This document shows, piece after piece, positions 17,469-28,600 of a stretch of 64,000 nt of DNA; within the stretch, counting starts at the first letter, position 1; every line of letters starts with the position of its first letter. Made by a program: the position numbers and the translations under genes. The notes under the pieces were generated by a model. That model was not told the DNA's origin. It searched no databases and worked only from the letters and a program-made list of their open reading frames with translations. Source of the DNA: Methylomonas sp. UP202 (GTDB lineage: Bacteria > Pseudomonadota > Gammaproteobacteria > Methylococcales > Methylomonadaceae); assembly GCF_029910655.1 (NCBI RefSeq), contig NZ_CP123897.1:1612001-1676000 (forward strand). Reading direction: 5' to 3'.

Positions 17469-17816
17469 TCAGTTAAACACCGCTTGAAACAACGCCGCCG
17501 GTTGCGGGCCGGCGTTCAAGACCCGGCTCAGGTAAATGCCGGGAACCTCGAACGCTTGGGCGATGCGCATCGTAAACACACCGTCCAGATAGGGGCAATC
17601 GGCGTCGCCTTTCAGTAGCAGCGCGAATGGCATGCGGCTGTCCCGGTCGCCGCTCGGCGAGCGGGCGCCGGGTTTTTCGTCGACACGCGCCAGGACCGTG
17701 GCGATCGTCACCGCGCCGCTTTCCAACAGACAAGTTTGGCCGAGATAGGGCAGGAAATGCCCGCTACTCAAGTCGGCGATCAGTGCATTTTTTGGATCAG
17801 GATTCGCGGTACTCAT
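17469..17816 (-). CDS. DUF6916-like small protein
   Basis: 115 residues, no signal peptide. The pattern FLPYLGQTCLLES, then PFALLLKGDADCPYLDGVFTMR and ALFQAVFN, is that of the small beta proteins called DUF6916 that sit beside tail-Collar genes. Its ATG overlaps the stop of the Collar gene in an ATGA arrangement (17813-17816), so the two are translationally coupled. Function unknown; by context a partner or chaperone of the Collar protein. Confidence 0.7.
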   Translation of the reverse strand: MSTANPDPKNALIADLSSGHFLPYLGQTCLLESGAVTIATVLARVDEKPGARSPSGDRDSRMPFALLLKGDADCPYLDGVFTMRIAQAFEVPGIYLSRVLNAGPQPAALFQAVFN

Positions 17817-18484
17817 TGCTGCATCGGGAAAATGCCGTTCAGCGCGATGCAGAAGTTCAGCGCCAGATAGGGCGACATCGCGGCCGGGACGCTGAAGTTC
17901 AGCGGTGCGCTGACCGGGGCGCCGGCGCCGGTATTACCGACCGTGACCGTGCCGTTGCCGCTCAACGTGGTCGTCACTCCGCCCAGCGTGATCGGGTTGG
18001 ATTGCGGCGTGGCGGCCGGCAGAAACACCGCGGCCGAGGTCTGGCCGTTTGGGGCGTTAGTCAGCGTGGCGTTGGCATCGGGATTAACGCCGCCGCCGGC
18101 GCCGGTGGAGACCTTGACCGCCGTGGCGGCGTTGACGCCGGCTAGCGATAGATCGGCGGAGTGGGTATGGGACGGCAAATTGGCGCTGGTCAAACTAAAG
18201 GCGGTTTGGGTTTGGACCGTGGCGCCAGAGGTGCCGCCGGTTTGCGCCATCTGGTAAGGTTGCGAAGCGGACAGCGGATTGGCGCCGAAATGAATCGGCG
18301 CCCGGCCTTGCAGATTGGGTAAATTGAAGAAGCTACGGCCATCGCCGCCGAATCTTGTCCCAAGCAGCGCGTACAGTGCGTTTTGTTGTTGTATCGCCAT
18401 TTGCTGGCCATTGCAGAACGCCCAATCTTGCGGGGCATATGCAAAACCGAAGATGTGGATTTCGCCTAAAAATGGATCAGCCAT
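17813..18484 (-). CDS. phage tail Collar domain protein (microcystin-dependent-protein type)
   Basis: 223 residues from ATG 18484, set by a perfect AGGAGGT seven bases upstream; the frame is open further upstream without a better start. The N-terminal Collar domain is plain: DPFLGEIHIFGFAYAPQDWAF, CNGQQMAIQQQNALYALLGT, FGGDGRSFFNLPNLQGRAPI. A variable beta-rich middle follows and the end LNFCIALNGIFPMQQ is the conserved Collar tail. Such free-standing proteins resemble short phage tail fibres but occur on bacterial chromosomes outside prophages; no other capsid or lysis genes are here. No signal peptide. Confidence 0.88.
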   Translation of the reverse strand: MADPFLGEIHIFGFAYAPQDWAFCNGQQMAIQQQNALYALLGTRFGGDGRSFFNLPNLQGRAPIHFGANPLSASQPYQMAQTGGTSGATVQTQTAFSLTSANLPSHTHSADLSLAGVNAATAVKVSTGAGGGVNPDANATLTNAPNGQTSAAVFLPAATPQSNPITLGGVTTTLSGNGTVTVGNTGAGAPVSAPLNFSVPAAMSPYLALNFCIALNGIFPMQQ

Positions 18485-18661
18485 GATGGACCTCCTGGGG
18501 TGTTTGAAAAAAATAGCCGGGGAAAAGCCGCCAAGCTTGTTCTCCGGGCAAACGCCGATGTTTTGTATGGCGTTAGCGCCATTAAGCATAATCGGTCCTA
18601 ACGGAAAAGCTAGGCCAACATGAAATTCGACGCCGATGTTCGGCTTGAATGCGCCGCTCGG

Positions 18662-18690
18662 TTGACAAGGCTGCGGTCTGCGACTATTTT
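18662..18690 (+). promoter_or_regulatory. candidate sigma-70 promoter for the sulfotransferase-adhesin operon
   Basis: TTGACA (18662-18667), a 17-bp spacer and TATTTT (18685-18690) point toward the sulfotransferase start at 18801, leaving a leader of about 105 bases. It lies in the 316-bp divergent gap between the Collar gene and the sulfotransferase; nothing else is seen in that gap. Confidence 0.45.
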
Positions 18691-18800
18691 TCGAACCCAT
18701 TACCCGTTCGCGAACTTGTTACCGACACTGTGCTGATGAAAAATATCGATAAGCCTCGGGTTGCCGACGCGACGGCCCGCGTCTCGGCGGTCGGTGCGCG

Positions 18801-19655
18801 ATGAGCCACCGTTACCACTTTATTTCCGGCTTGCCGCGTTCCGGATCGACGCTGCTGGCCGCCATTTTGAAACAGAATCCGCGCTTTCAAGCCGGTATGA
18901 CCAGTCCGGTCGGTGCGTTTTTTTCGGGTTTGCTCGATCAGGTCAGCGCCGGTAGCGAGTGGGGACCGGTCGTGACCACCGCGCAACGCCGCCGCCTGCT
19001 GCGCGGTTTATTCGACAGTTATTACGCCGAGGAAACCGACAAGGATGTGGTGTTCGACACCAACCGCGCTTGGTGCGGCCGGCTGCCGGCACTGCTGGAT
19101 TTGTTCCCGGACGCCAAGATCATTGCCTGCGTCCGCAACGTGGCCTGGGTCATGGACAGTCTGGAGCGGCTGTACCGGGCCAGCCCCTATGAAAACAGCC
19201 GCTTGTTCGCCGACGACGTCGAGCGCAATACCGTGTATAGCCGGGTGGAAACCTTGGCGCAGCGCAATCGCCTGGTCGGTTTTGCCTGGTCGGCGCTGAA
19301 GGAAGCGTTTTACGGCGAGCAGGCCGCTTCGCTGCTGGTCGTCGACTACGATTTGCTGGCTCGGGCGCCCGAGAAGGTGATGCCGTTGATTTACGATTTT
19401 CTCGGCGAGCCCGCGTATCCGCACGATTTCGCGAATCTGCAGTACGACGCGCCGGCCTTCGACAACAATTTGGGCCTGTCCGGCCTGCACAGCATTCGAC
19501 CTCGAGTGACCTTGGAGAACCGGGCGACCATTCTGCCGCCGGATCTGTTCGAGCAATACGCCGATATGGCGTTCTGGCGCGACGGCCGCGGCAGTCGCGC
19601 CCACGTTGTTTCCGCGCAACCGGCCGCCGCTCGGCCGCTGGCGAAATCCGTTTGA
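18801..19655 (+). CDS. sulfotransferase-family protein
   Basis: 284 residues. The 5'-phosphosulfate loop SGLPRSGST (residues 9-17) and the later 3'-phosphate segment IIACVRNVAWVMDSLERL are the PAPS-binding signatures; FWRDGRGSRA near the C-terminus is a further basic loop. It would transfer sulfate from PAPS to a hydroxyl or tyrosine acceptor in the cytoplasm. The stop is 28 bp before the giant surface protein, on the same strand with no terminator, so one transcript is likely. By analogy with RaxST, which sulfates a tyrosine in a secreted peptide, the giant protein is a candidate substrate; this is inference. Confidence 0.85.
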   Translation: MSHRYHFISGLPRSGSTLLAAILKQNPRFQAGMTSPVGAFFSGLLDQVSAGSEWGPVVTTAQRRRLLRGLFDSYYAEETDKDVVFDTNRAWCGRLPALLDLFPDAKIIACVRNVAWVMDSLERLYRASPYENSRLFADDVERNTVYSRVETLAQRNRLVGFAWSALKEAFYGEQAASLLVVDYDLLARAPEKVMPLIYDFLGEPAYPHDFANLQYDAPAFDNNLGLSGLHSIRPRVTLENRATILPPDLFEQYADMAFWRDGRGSRAHVVSAQPAAARPLAKSV

Positions 19656-19683
19656 TTGACCGTCGATTTTGGGGAGCAAGACC

Positions 19684-22600
19684 ATGAAACTATTCGAGCG
19701 TATTCGCCCCGCCGGGACTCGCCATCGTTCCAAGGCGGCACCGCTACGTGCCTGGGCCTTGGAACCGCGCATTCTGTTCGACGGCGCGGCGGCGGTCAGC
19801 GCCGACGCCGCTCAAGCGGACGCGCCGCCGACCGCCGATCAGCCGCCGTCGGCGCTGGACGCTCAACATTTGCTGGATGCGGCGGCCGCCTGCCAATTCC
19901 CGGAAGCGCCGGCCGCCCGGCCTACCGCCGTCATCTTCGTCGACAGCCGGGTCAGGGACGCCGAAACCTTGTTGGCCGGCGCCGATCCGCGCGCCGAAGT
20001 CGTGATGTTGGAAGCCGGCCGCGACGGCGTGCAACAGATGGCCGACTATTTGGCGGATCGCCGCGACATTTCGGCGATTTCCATTGTCGCCGAGGGCGGC
20101 GAGGCCAACGTTTGGTTGGGCAATGCCTGGCTGAACAATGATTCAATCGGCGGCTACGCCGCTCAACTCGATACGATAGGCCAAGCGCTGGCGGCCGACG
20201 GCGACCTGCAAATCTATTCCTGCAACCTGGGCCGTGGCACCGAGGGTAGCGCGTTTGCCCGGACCCTGGCCGATCTGACCGGGGCCGACGTGGCGGTGTC
20301 CGACGGCCGCACCGGCGCTGGCGGCGATTGGGATTTGGAAGTGCGCACCGGCGACGTCTCGGCGCCCGCGGCGTTTTCCGCTTCGACCATGGCCGACTAC
20401 GATTACGCGCTGGCGACGGTCACCGTGACCAACAATAACGATAGCGGTGCCGGGTCGTTGCGCGCGGCGATTGCGTCGGCGTCGTCCGGCGACACGATTA
20501 CATTCAACGCCGGAATGACGATTACGTTGTCCTCCGGCCAACTGGCGATCGCTAATAATCTGACGATAGACGGCGATCTGGACGACAACGGTAGTGCCGA
20601 TGTTACCGTCGATGCCAATTACCACAGCCGGGTGCTGTCGATTACCAGCGGCAACGTGACCGTCGACGGTTTGACGATCACCCACGGTTTGGTTTCGGGC
20701 GACGGCGGTGCGTATAACAGCGTCAACGGCGGCGATGCGTTGGGCGCCGGAATCTCGGTGACCGGCGCGGGCACCACGGCCACATTTTTGCATTCGACAA
20801 TCACCGGCAACGTCGCGGCCGGCGGCGGCGGCAACGGCGGTAGCGATAACGGGTCTTACGGTTACGGCGGCGGCGGCGGCGGCGGTTGGGGGACGACTGT
20901 CGGCGGAACCGGAGGGGCTTTTAATATTACTACACCTGGCGCCTCGGGTTCCGCGGGTACTGGCGGAAATGGCGGTGTTAACGGGGTTGCCAGCGCCTCT
21001 GGCCGGGGCGGTAGCAGTGGCGTCAGTGGCGCCGGCGGCGCGGGGGGAACCAGCGGTAGTGCCAATGCGGGCGGAACCGGGGGAACCGCCGGCTCGGGCG
21101 GACTGGGTTTTATCGGCGGCGGCGGCGGCGGATACGGTTCAGGCGGTAACGGCAGCGCGGTGGTTGGCCGGGGCGGGATCGGCGCCGGCGCTTTAGCAAT
21201 CGGTTCCGGCGCAACGGTGTACATGGCGTCGACCTCGATCACCAACAATCTCGGCGCCGGCGGCGGCGGCGCGGGTGGTTACGGTGTCGATGGCGGCGAC
21301 GGCGGAGCCGGCGTCGGCGGAATATACAACAATGGTGCCTTCAAATACGAAAACGCTACTATTATCCATACCTCGAATTACGGAGATGGCGGTGCCGGCG
21401 GAACGTCCTCGGGCGGTAACCCCGGCGCCGCCGGGTCGGGCGGTAACGCCGGCACCGAATGGCTAGACGGGCCGGGTAGCACGGCCGCCTGGACGCCGCC
21501 CTCGCCGACGCCGTCTATTACTTCGGCTACCTACGACGCCAGCACCAACGTGCTGACCGTCACCGGTACCAATATGACCACCGGTGACAGCATAGACGAA
21601 ACCAAACTGACTCTGACCGGGCAGGGCGGCGGTACTTATACGCTGGTGGAACAGGGCAGCATTACCGCTACGAATGCCACGACTTTTTCGATCACCTTGG
21701 ACAGTACCAATGCGGCGGCAGTAGAGGCGCTGCTGAACAAGAACGGCACGTCTTCGCTCGGCGGAACGACCTACAATATTGCGGGTGCCGACGATTGGGA
21801 TGCCAGCGTCACCTCGGGGGACACCTCCGATACGACGGGTAACGGAATTACCGTCACTAATCCGACCACGCTCATTGCTGGGGACATAGTGGTGGTCGGC
21901 ATCAACTCGGACGATACTTCACCCAATTATCGCTGGGCTTTTGCCCCGCTAGTTGACATCGGCGCGGGAACGGTGATTCATTTCACCGATGCTGGGTATA
22001 ACAACGATGGCAACTTTTATAGCTCCGGCTCGGCAACGGAAGGACATTTGACCTGGACTGTCCCGACGGATATTTCGGCAGGTACGCTAATCAACGTTAC
22101 CGGTAGCGATATTCAAAGCTATACCGGCGAATCCGGCGCTATCGGCACATCATTCCAGACTGCCGGCGAACAGATTATCGTCTACCAAGGCACATCGGGA
22201 ACCACTTCGGGCGCCACTTTTATCTACATGCTCGACACCGGGCAATCGGCCTTTTATCCGGCTGCCGGCCAATGGCCGTCATCGGCCAGCGCCATCACAG
22301 CCCAGACAGTTTCCAATCTCCCCAGCGGACTTATCAGCGGTACGAGCGCCGTGCCGCTGATGTCCAATATCGGCAATACCTCGATCGGCACCAGCGGCTC
22401 CGGAGCCATTTACGGTTTCGACAACATGAAGTACGCAGGCATTACCAGCGGAACCAAAGCCGAACTGCTCGCAGCCATAGGCAATCCGGCCAACTGGGTT
22501 GGCGACAACACCAATCCATATACATTCTCAGGTAACTTCACCCTAGTCTCCGGCCCCACCCTCACCTCCGCTACCTACAACGGTAGCACCAACGTGCTGA

Positions 22601-25600
22601 CCGTGACCGCTAGCGGCATGACCACCGGCGACACCATCGATACCACCAAGCTGACGCTGACCGGCGAGGGCGGCGATACCTATACCTTGGCCGGCGGTTA
22701 CACGGTGACCGCCAGTAGTTCCACCAGTTTTAGCATTACTTTGGATGCCACCGATCAGCTCAACGTCGAAGGCCTGCTGAATAAGGACGGGACCGCGTCC
22801 GCCGGCGCGACCACCTACAATCTAGCCGGCGCGGCGAATTGGGACAGCACCGCCTCGGCATCCGCAGATACCACCGGCAACGGCGTTACCGTCAGCAGTA
22901 CCCAAACGCCGACCTTGACCTCGGCGACCTACGACACCACGACCGGCTTGTTGGTCGTGACCGGTACCCATCTGGTCAAGCAAAGCGGCGCGACCAACGA
23001 TATCGACGCTTCGTTGTTCACGTTGACCGGCCAAGGCGGCAGCTACACGTTGACCGACACCAGCGACGTGGAGATCACTTCGGCGACTGCGTTCACGTTG
23101 ACGTTGTCGGCCACCGACAAGGCCCAGGTCAACACCCTGCTTGATAAAAACGGCACCAGTTCCAGCGGCAGCACGACTTACAATTTGGCGGGGGCCGATA
23201 ATTGGAACGGGCCAATCACCGGCGGTAGTATTGCCGATACCAGTGGCAACGGCATCACTGTTTCCGGCATCAATTCGGCGGCGGTGATTAGCGGTTTGAA
23301 CGGCGATAGCGTGGCCTTGTCCGGCACCGTGACGCTCGATGCCGGCGGCAATTTGACCGTTTCCGACGCCGAAAACGACGTAGGAGACTGGAACGGCGCT
23401 TCGTTGACCGTGCAGCGCGGCAAGATCGGCGACGCCAGTATCGCCGATGCCACTAGCAACGATGTCTACAGCTTTAATGCCAGCGGTTTCAGCGATACCG
23501 GTTCCGCGCTGCAAACCGGCGGCGCGACCACCTTCGCTACTTACACCAATACCGGCGGGGTGTTGACGATCAACTTCAACGCCAATGCCACCACCGCGTT
23601 GGTGCAAGCGGTGATGCGCGGCATTCAATACGCCAACAGCACCCCGTTCGGCGATGCCACGATCCGTTTCGCGTTGAGCGACGGTACCGCGACGACGAAT
23701 GCCGATGTCAGTGTGACCAGTTCCAGTATTTACGTGACTCAGACCAGCGACGACAGCGGTAACGACGCCGCCGACGGCTTCGGTTTGCGCGAAGCGTTGG
23801 CGCGCTCGGCGGCCCAGGCCGGCGCGGATAGCGTGATTCTAAGCAATTTGACCAGCGGCACCACGCTGACCTTGACCGGCTCCACCGCAAGCTTGGGTGC
23901 CGACGATACGGTGACCTTGCAAGGGGCAAAGACCGTCACGATAGCCGGTAGCGGCGGTGGCGGTCTGGTACTGGCCGGGTCCGGCACCTTGAATTTGCTC
24001 GGCGCTAGCGCCGCCTTGACCGTGTCCGCCGATATATCCGGTGCCAGCGGCAGTCTCAGTAAAATCAATGGCGGTGCCTTGACGCTGTCCGGCAGCAATA
24101 CGTACGGCGGAGCGACTTCGTTCAGTAACGGCGCCGTGACTCTGAACGGCGGCGCGGCGATCCCCAACGCCAGCGCGCTGACCTTGGGCAACGGCGCAAG
24201 TCTGGCCGTCACGCTGGGCGCGGATGAAACCATCGGGTCGTTGAGCGGCAGCGGCGTGACCGGCAGCTTCGATCTCGGTTCGTTCACGTTGACGACCGGC
24301 GGCGACGCCACCTCGACCGGTTTCGACGGCGTGCTGAGCGGAACCGGCGGCTTAACCAAAACCGGTAGCGGCACCTTCACGCTGAGCGGCGCCAATACCT
24401 ATACCGGCGCGACCACCGTGTCGGCGGGCACGCTGGCTTTGAGCGGCGGTAGCGCCTTGGCCGACACCGGCGCGGTCAGCGTGGCCGGCACCTTGAGTCT
24501 CAACGCATCCGAGACGATCGGTTCGTTGGCCGGGGCCGGTAGCGTCGTTCTGGGCGCCAATACCCTGACCGCCGGCGGCGACAATTCGTCAACCACGTTT
24601 TCCGGCGGAATCTCCGGTAGCGGCGGATTTACCAAAGCCGGCAGCGGCACCCTGATTTTGTCGGGTAGTAACACCTTCAGCGGCGCGCTGACCTTGTCCG
24701 GCGGCACGTTGCAAACCGCCAGCCTGGGTAGCGCCGGCTCGCTGGTCATGGACGGCGGTACCTTGGCGGCTAGCGCCGGGGGTATTACCTCCTCGGTTGG
24801 GGTATCGGTCACCGCCAACGGCGGCGCGTTCAATACCACGGCCGGCAACATCACGCTGAACGGTAATCTGACCGGTACCGGTGGCATCTCGGTCGGCGGG
24901 GGCGCGGGCAACGTGCTGAAGCTAGCGGGTACCAACACCGGTTACAGCGGCACCATTACGTTGAACAACACGATCATCGACATCGCGTCGGACAGCGCGC
25001 TGGGGACCGGCGCGCTGGCCTGGAACGGCGGCAAGCTGCGTTCGACCACCACGGCGCGCAGCATCGGCAACGCGATCACGCTCGGCGGCGATGTGACGAT
25101 GTCGGGATCGTTTGCGTTGACCTTTACCGGCAACGTCGATTTCGGCAACGCGGCACGGACCATCAACAGCGGCGTGGATACGACGTTCTCGGGTGTCTTG
25201 AGTAATAGCAGCGGTCTGTTCACCAAGACCGGCGGCGGCACGATGACGCTGTCGGGCGCGAATACCTTGACCGGCGCCGTCACGCTGTCGCTAGGCGGGT
25301 TAACGTTAAATAACGCGAGTGCCATCGCCAACAATACCGCGGTTTCGGTGGGTGCCGGGACGACGTTGACGCTGGGTGCCGCCAAAACCATCGGTTCATT
25401 GGCGGGCGCCGGCAATGTTGCGCTCGGGGCTTTTACGTTGACGGCCGGGGACGGCTCCAACACCAGTTTTACCGGCGTCATCAGCGGTAGCGGCGGTTTG
25501 ACCAAGACCGGTTCCGGTACCTTGACCTTGGGCGGCACCAACACCTATACCGGTGCGACCACAATTTCGGCCGGTACCTTGACCACCAGCGGCAACAACC

Positions 25601-28600
25601 GAATCGCCGACAGCTCGGCGGTGACGGTGGCCAGCGGCGCTAGCTTGACGCTATCGTCTGCGAGCGACCGGATCGGTTCGTTGGCCGGCGCCGGTACGGT
25701 GTCCTTGACCTCCAGCACTTTGGAAATCGGCGGCGACAACACCAGCACCAGTTTTACCGGCACGATCACCGGTAGCGGCGCGACCGTCGACAAAGTCGGC
25801 AGCGGGACGCTGACCCTGGCCCTGTCCGGGACGAATGCCTTGACCGCCACGTCGCGTCTCCAAGCGTCCGGCGGTACGGTGGTGTTGTCCGGTACGCTGA
25901 GCGGCACGCCCGAACTGGCGCTGAATGGCGGCTCCTACCAGTTGGCGTCGGATGTCAGCGTCGGCCAAATCAATAGCTACAGCAGCGGTAATATCGATCT
26001 GCAATCCTTCACGCTGACTAGCGATTCGGCATCGTCAGGGGCGTTTTCCGGGGTAATCAGCGGCAGCGGCGGCCTGACCAAGCTGGGTAGCGGCGAATTG
26101 GACTTGTCCGGCACCAATACGTACACCGGGGCCACGACGATTTCGGCGGGCACGCTGACCTTGTCCGGCGGCGGCTCGGTGCTGGCCGATACCACCGCCG
26201 TCACCGTGGCGTCCGGCGCCATTCTGAATCTGCACGCCGTCGACGACACGATAGGCTCGCTGGCCGGCGCCGGCACCGTGACACTGAACAGCGGCACGCT
26301 GACGGTGGCCGGTAATGCTTCGACCACGTTCTCCGGTATTCTGCAGGACGGCGGAAATAGCGGCGGCTTTGCTAAAGCCGGCAGCGGTAGCTTGACCTTG
26401 TCCGGCACCAATACCTATACAGGTTCGACCGCGATCGACGCCGGTACCTTACTGGTCACCGGCAGCTTGAACGGCGCCGGAGCCGGCGCGGTTAACGTGG
26501 CCAGCGGCGCCACGCTGGCCGGCACCGGTAGCGTCAACGGCGGCCTGACGATCGCTTCGGGCGGGACCTTGGCGCCGGGCGTGGCCGGCAGCAACGACGG
26601 CGTCGGCACGCTGACCGTGACCGGCGGTTTAACTATCGCCTCCGGCGGCAGCTTGGCGGCCGACATTGCCGGTTCGGCCAGCTACGATAGCGTGGCGGTT
26701 ACCGGCGCGGTCAATGTCAGCGGCGCCACGCTGAGTTTGTCCGGCGCCCATGTGGCCACCAAATCCGCGAGCGGCGAAACCTTCACATTGATTTCCAACG
26801 ACGGTTCGGACGCGATCACCGGCAATTTTAGCGGTTTGGCGGCGGCCGGCACCGTGACGTTTAACGCCGTGGCGTTGACCGCCAGTTACACGGCCGGCAG
26901 CAACAGTAACGACTTTCGCTTGACCGGACCGGTCAACCAGGGGCCGGCCCTGGGCGGTACCTTCACCACCGCCGGTAGCGTCAACGACAACGCCACGACC
27001 ACGCCGTTCGCCAACGTCACCTACACCGACGCCGACGACAGTTCGGGCACGTTCACGCTGACCATCAGCTACACCGGCGCCAACGGCACCTTGAGCAGCG
27101 CCGGCGGCGGTTTGACCGGTTCGGCCGGCAGCTACACCTTGACCGCGAACAGTCCCGGCGCGCTGCAAACCCTGCTGCAAGCGCTGGTGTTTACCCCGAC
27201 CGACAACCAAGCCGTGCCGGCCGGCACCGTCCAGACCACGTTTACGTTGACCGGCAACGACGGCACCAGCAGCGGCTCCGCCGACAGCTCGACCGTGATC
27301 ACCGCGACCTCGATTAACGACGCGCCGACCGATTTGCAACTTTCCAACAACGCGATCAGCGTGTTCGACGGGCTCAACGCCACGGTCGGCACGCTGTCGG
27401 CGTCCGACGTCGATACCGGCCAAAGCCTGACCTACACCCTGGTCAGCGGCATCGGCGATACCGACAATGCCAATTTCACGATCAGCGGCACCACGTTGAG
27501 CGTCGACAACGCGGCTTTGACCGCCGGTCAGACGTATTCGGTTCGTATCGGCGCCAGCGACGGCACCGATTCGGTCGAACAGGTCTTCTCGATCACGGTA
27601 TCTAATGATCTGACAGTGACCGTCACCGCGATAGACGGCAATGCGGTCAGTAGCTTTAATGCCGACGTCGCCGACGGCGGCGGTTTGGACCTGCGGGAAG
27701 CGCTGTATTACGCCGGCACGATTGCCGGGCCGACCACGATCAACTTCGCCGAAACCTTGAGCGGCACCATCACGTTGGGCGGGGCCTATACCGTGGCCGA
27801 CGGCGTGACCTTGGCGATGGATAGCGACACCGACAGCCGCTCGCTGACGATTGCCAGCCAGTCCTTGAATTTGGCCGGCGCGATTGGGGTCAGTGTCGGC
27901 ACCGGCGATACGCTGACCATCAATTCCGCGCTAGCCGACGACGGTAGCGTGGTTTCTAATTTGACCAAAAGCGGCGCCGGCAAACTGGTGCTCGGCGGCA
28001 CCAACAATACCTCGACCGGCGGCACCAGCGGCACCGGCTTGAATACCGCCAGCATCGCCGGCGGCACGTTGGCGGTGGCCGGCGACGCCAATCTGGGAAC
28101 CGGCAACCTGACCTTGAGCGGCGGCATCTTGCAGGCGACCGGCGGCTACCCTAACGTGATCGACAACGATATCGTGTTGGCGGCGGACAGCAGCATTCTG
28201 GTCGATACCGGCGCCTATCTGCAACACACCGGTGTGCTGAGCGGCAGCGGGGCTCTGACCAAACTGGGCGGCTCCACGCTGGAGCTGGCCGGCTCTTCGG
28301 CGAACACCTACAGCGGCGGCACCGCGATCAGCGCCGGTTATCTGCTGACCAGCAAGAGCGGCGCGCTGGGTAGCGGCGGGGTGGTTATCGCCAACGGCGC
28401 CTCGTTGCACTTGCAAAGCGCGGCGAACTACAGCAACACGATCTCCGCCGCCGGCGTCGGCGCGGACACTAACGGCGCTATTCGCGCCATCGGCGGCGAC
28501 AATACCTTGAGCGGCCAAATCACGCTGACCGGCAACACCAAGATCGATACCGGCGGCAACACCTTGACGCTGTCAGGCGGCATCACCGATGGCGCCAACA

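Noticed and set aside
18485-18700. N-terminal extension of the Collar protein to 18700
   Set aside because: AGGAGGT directly before ATG 18484 sets the start, and the extension has no similarity to the family.
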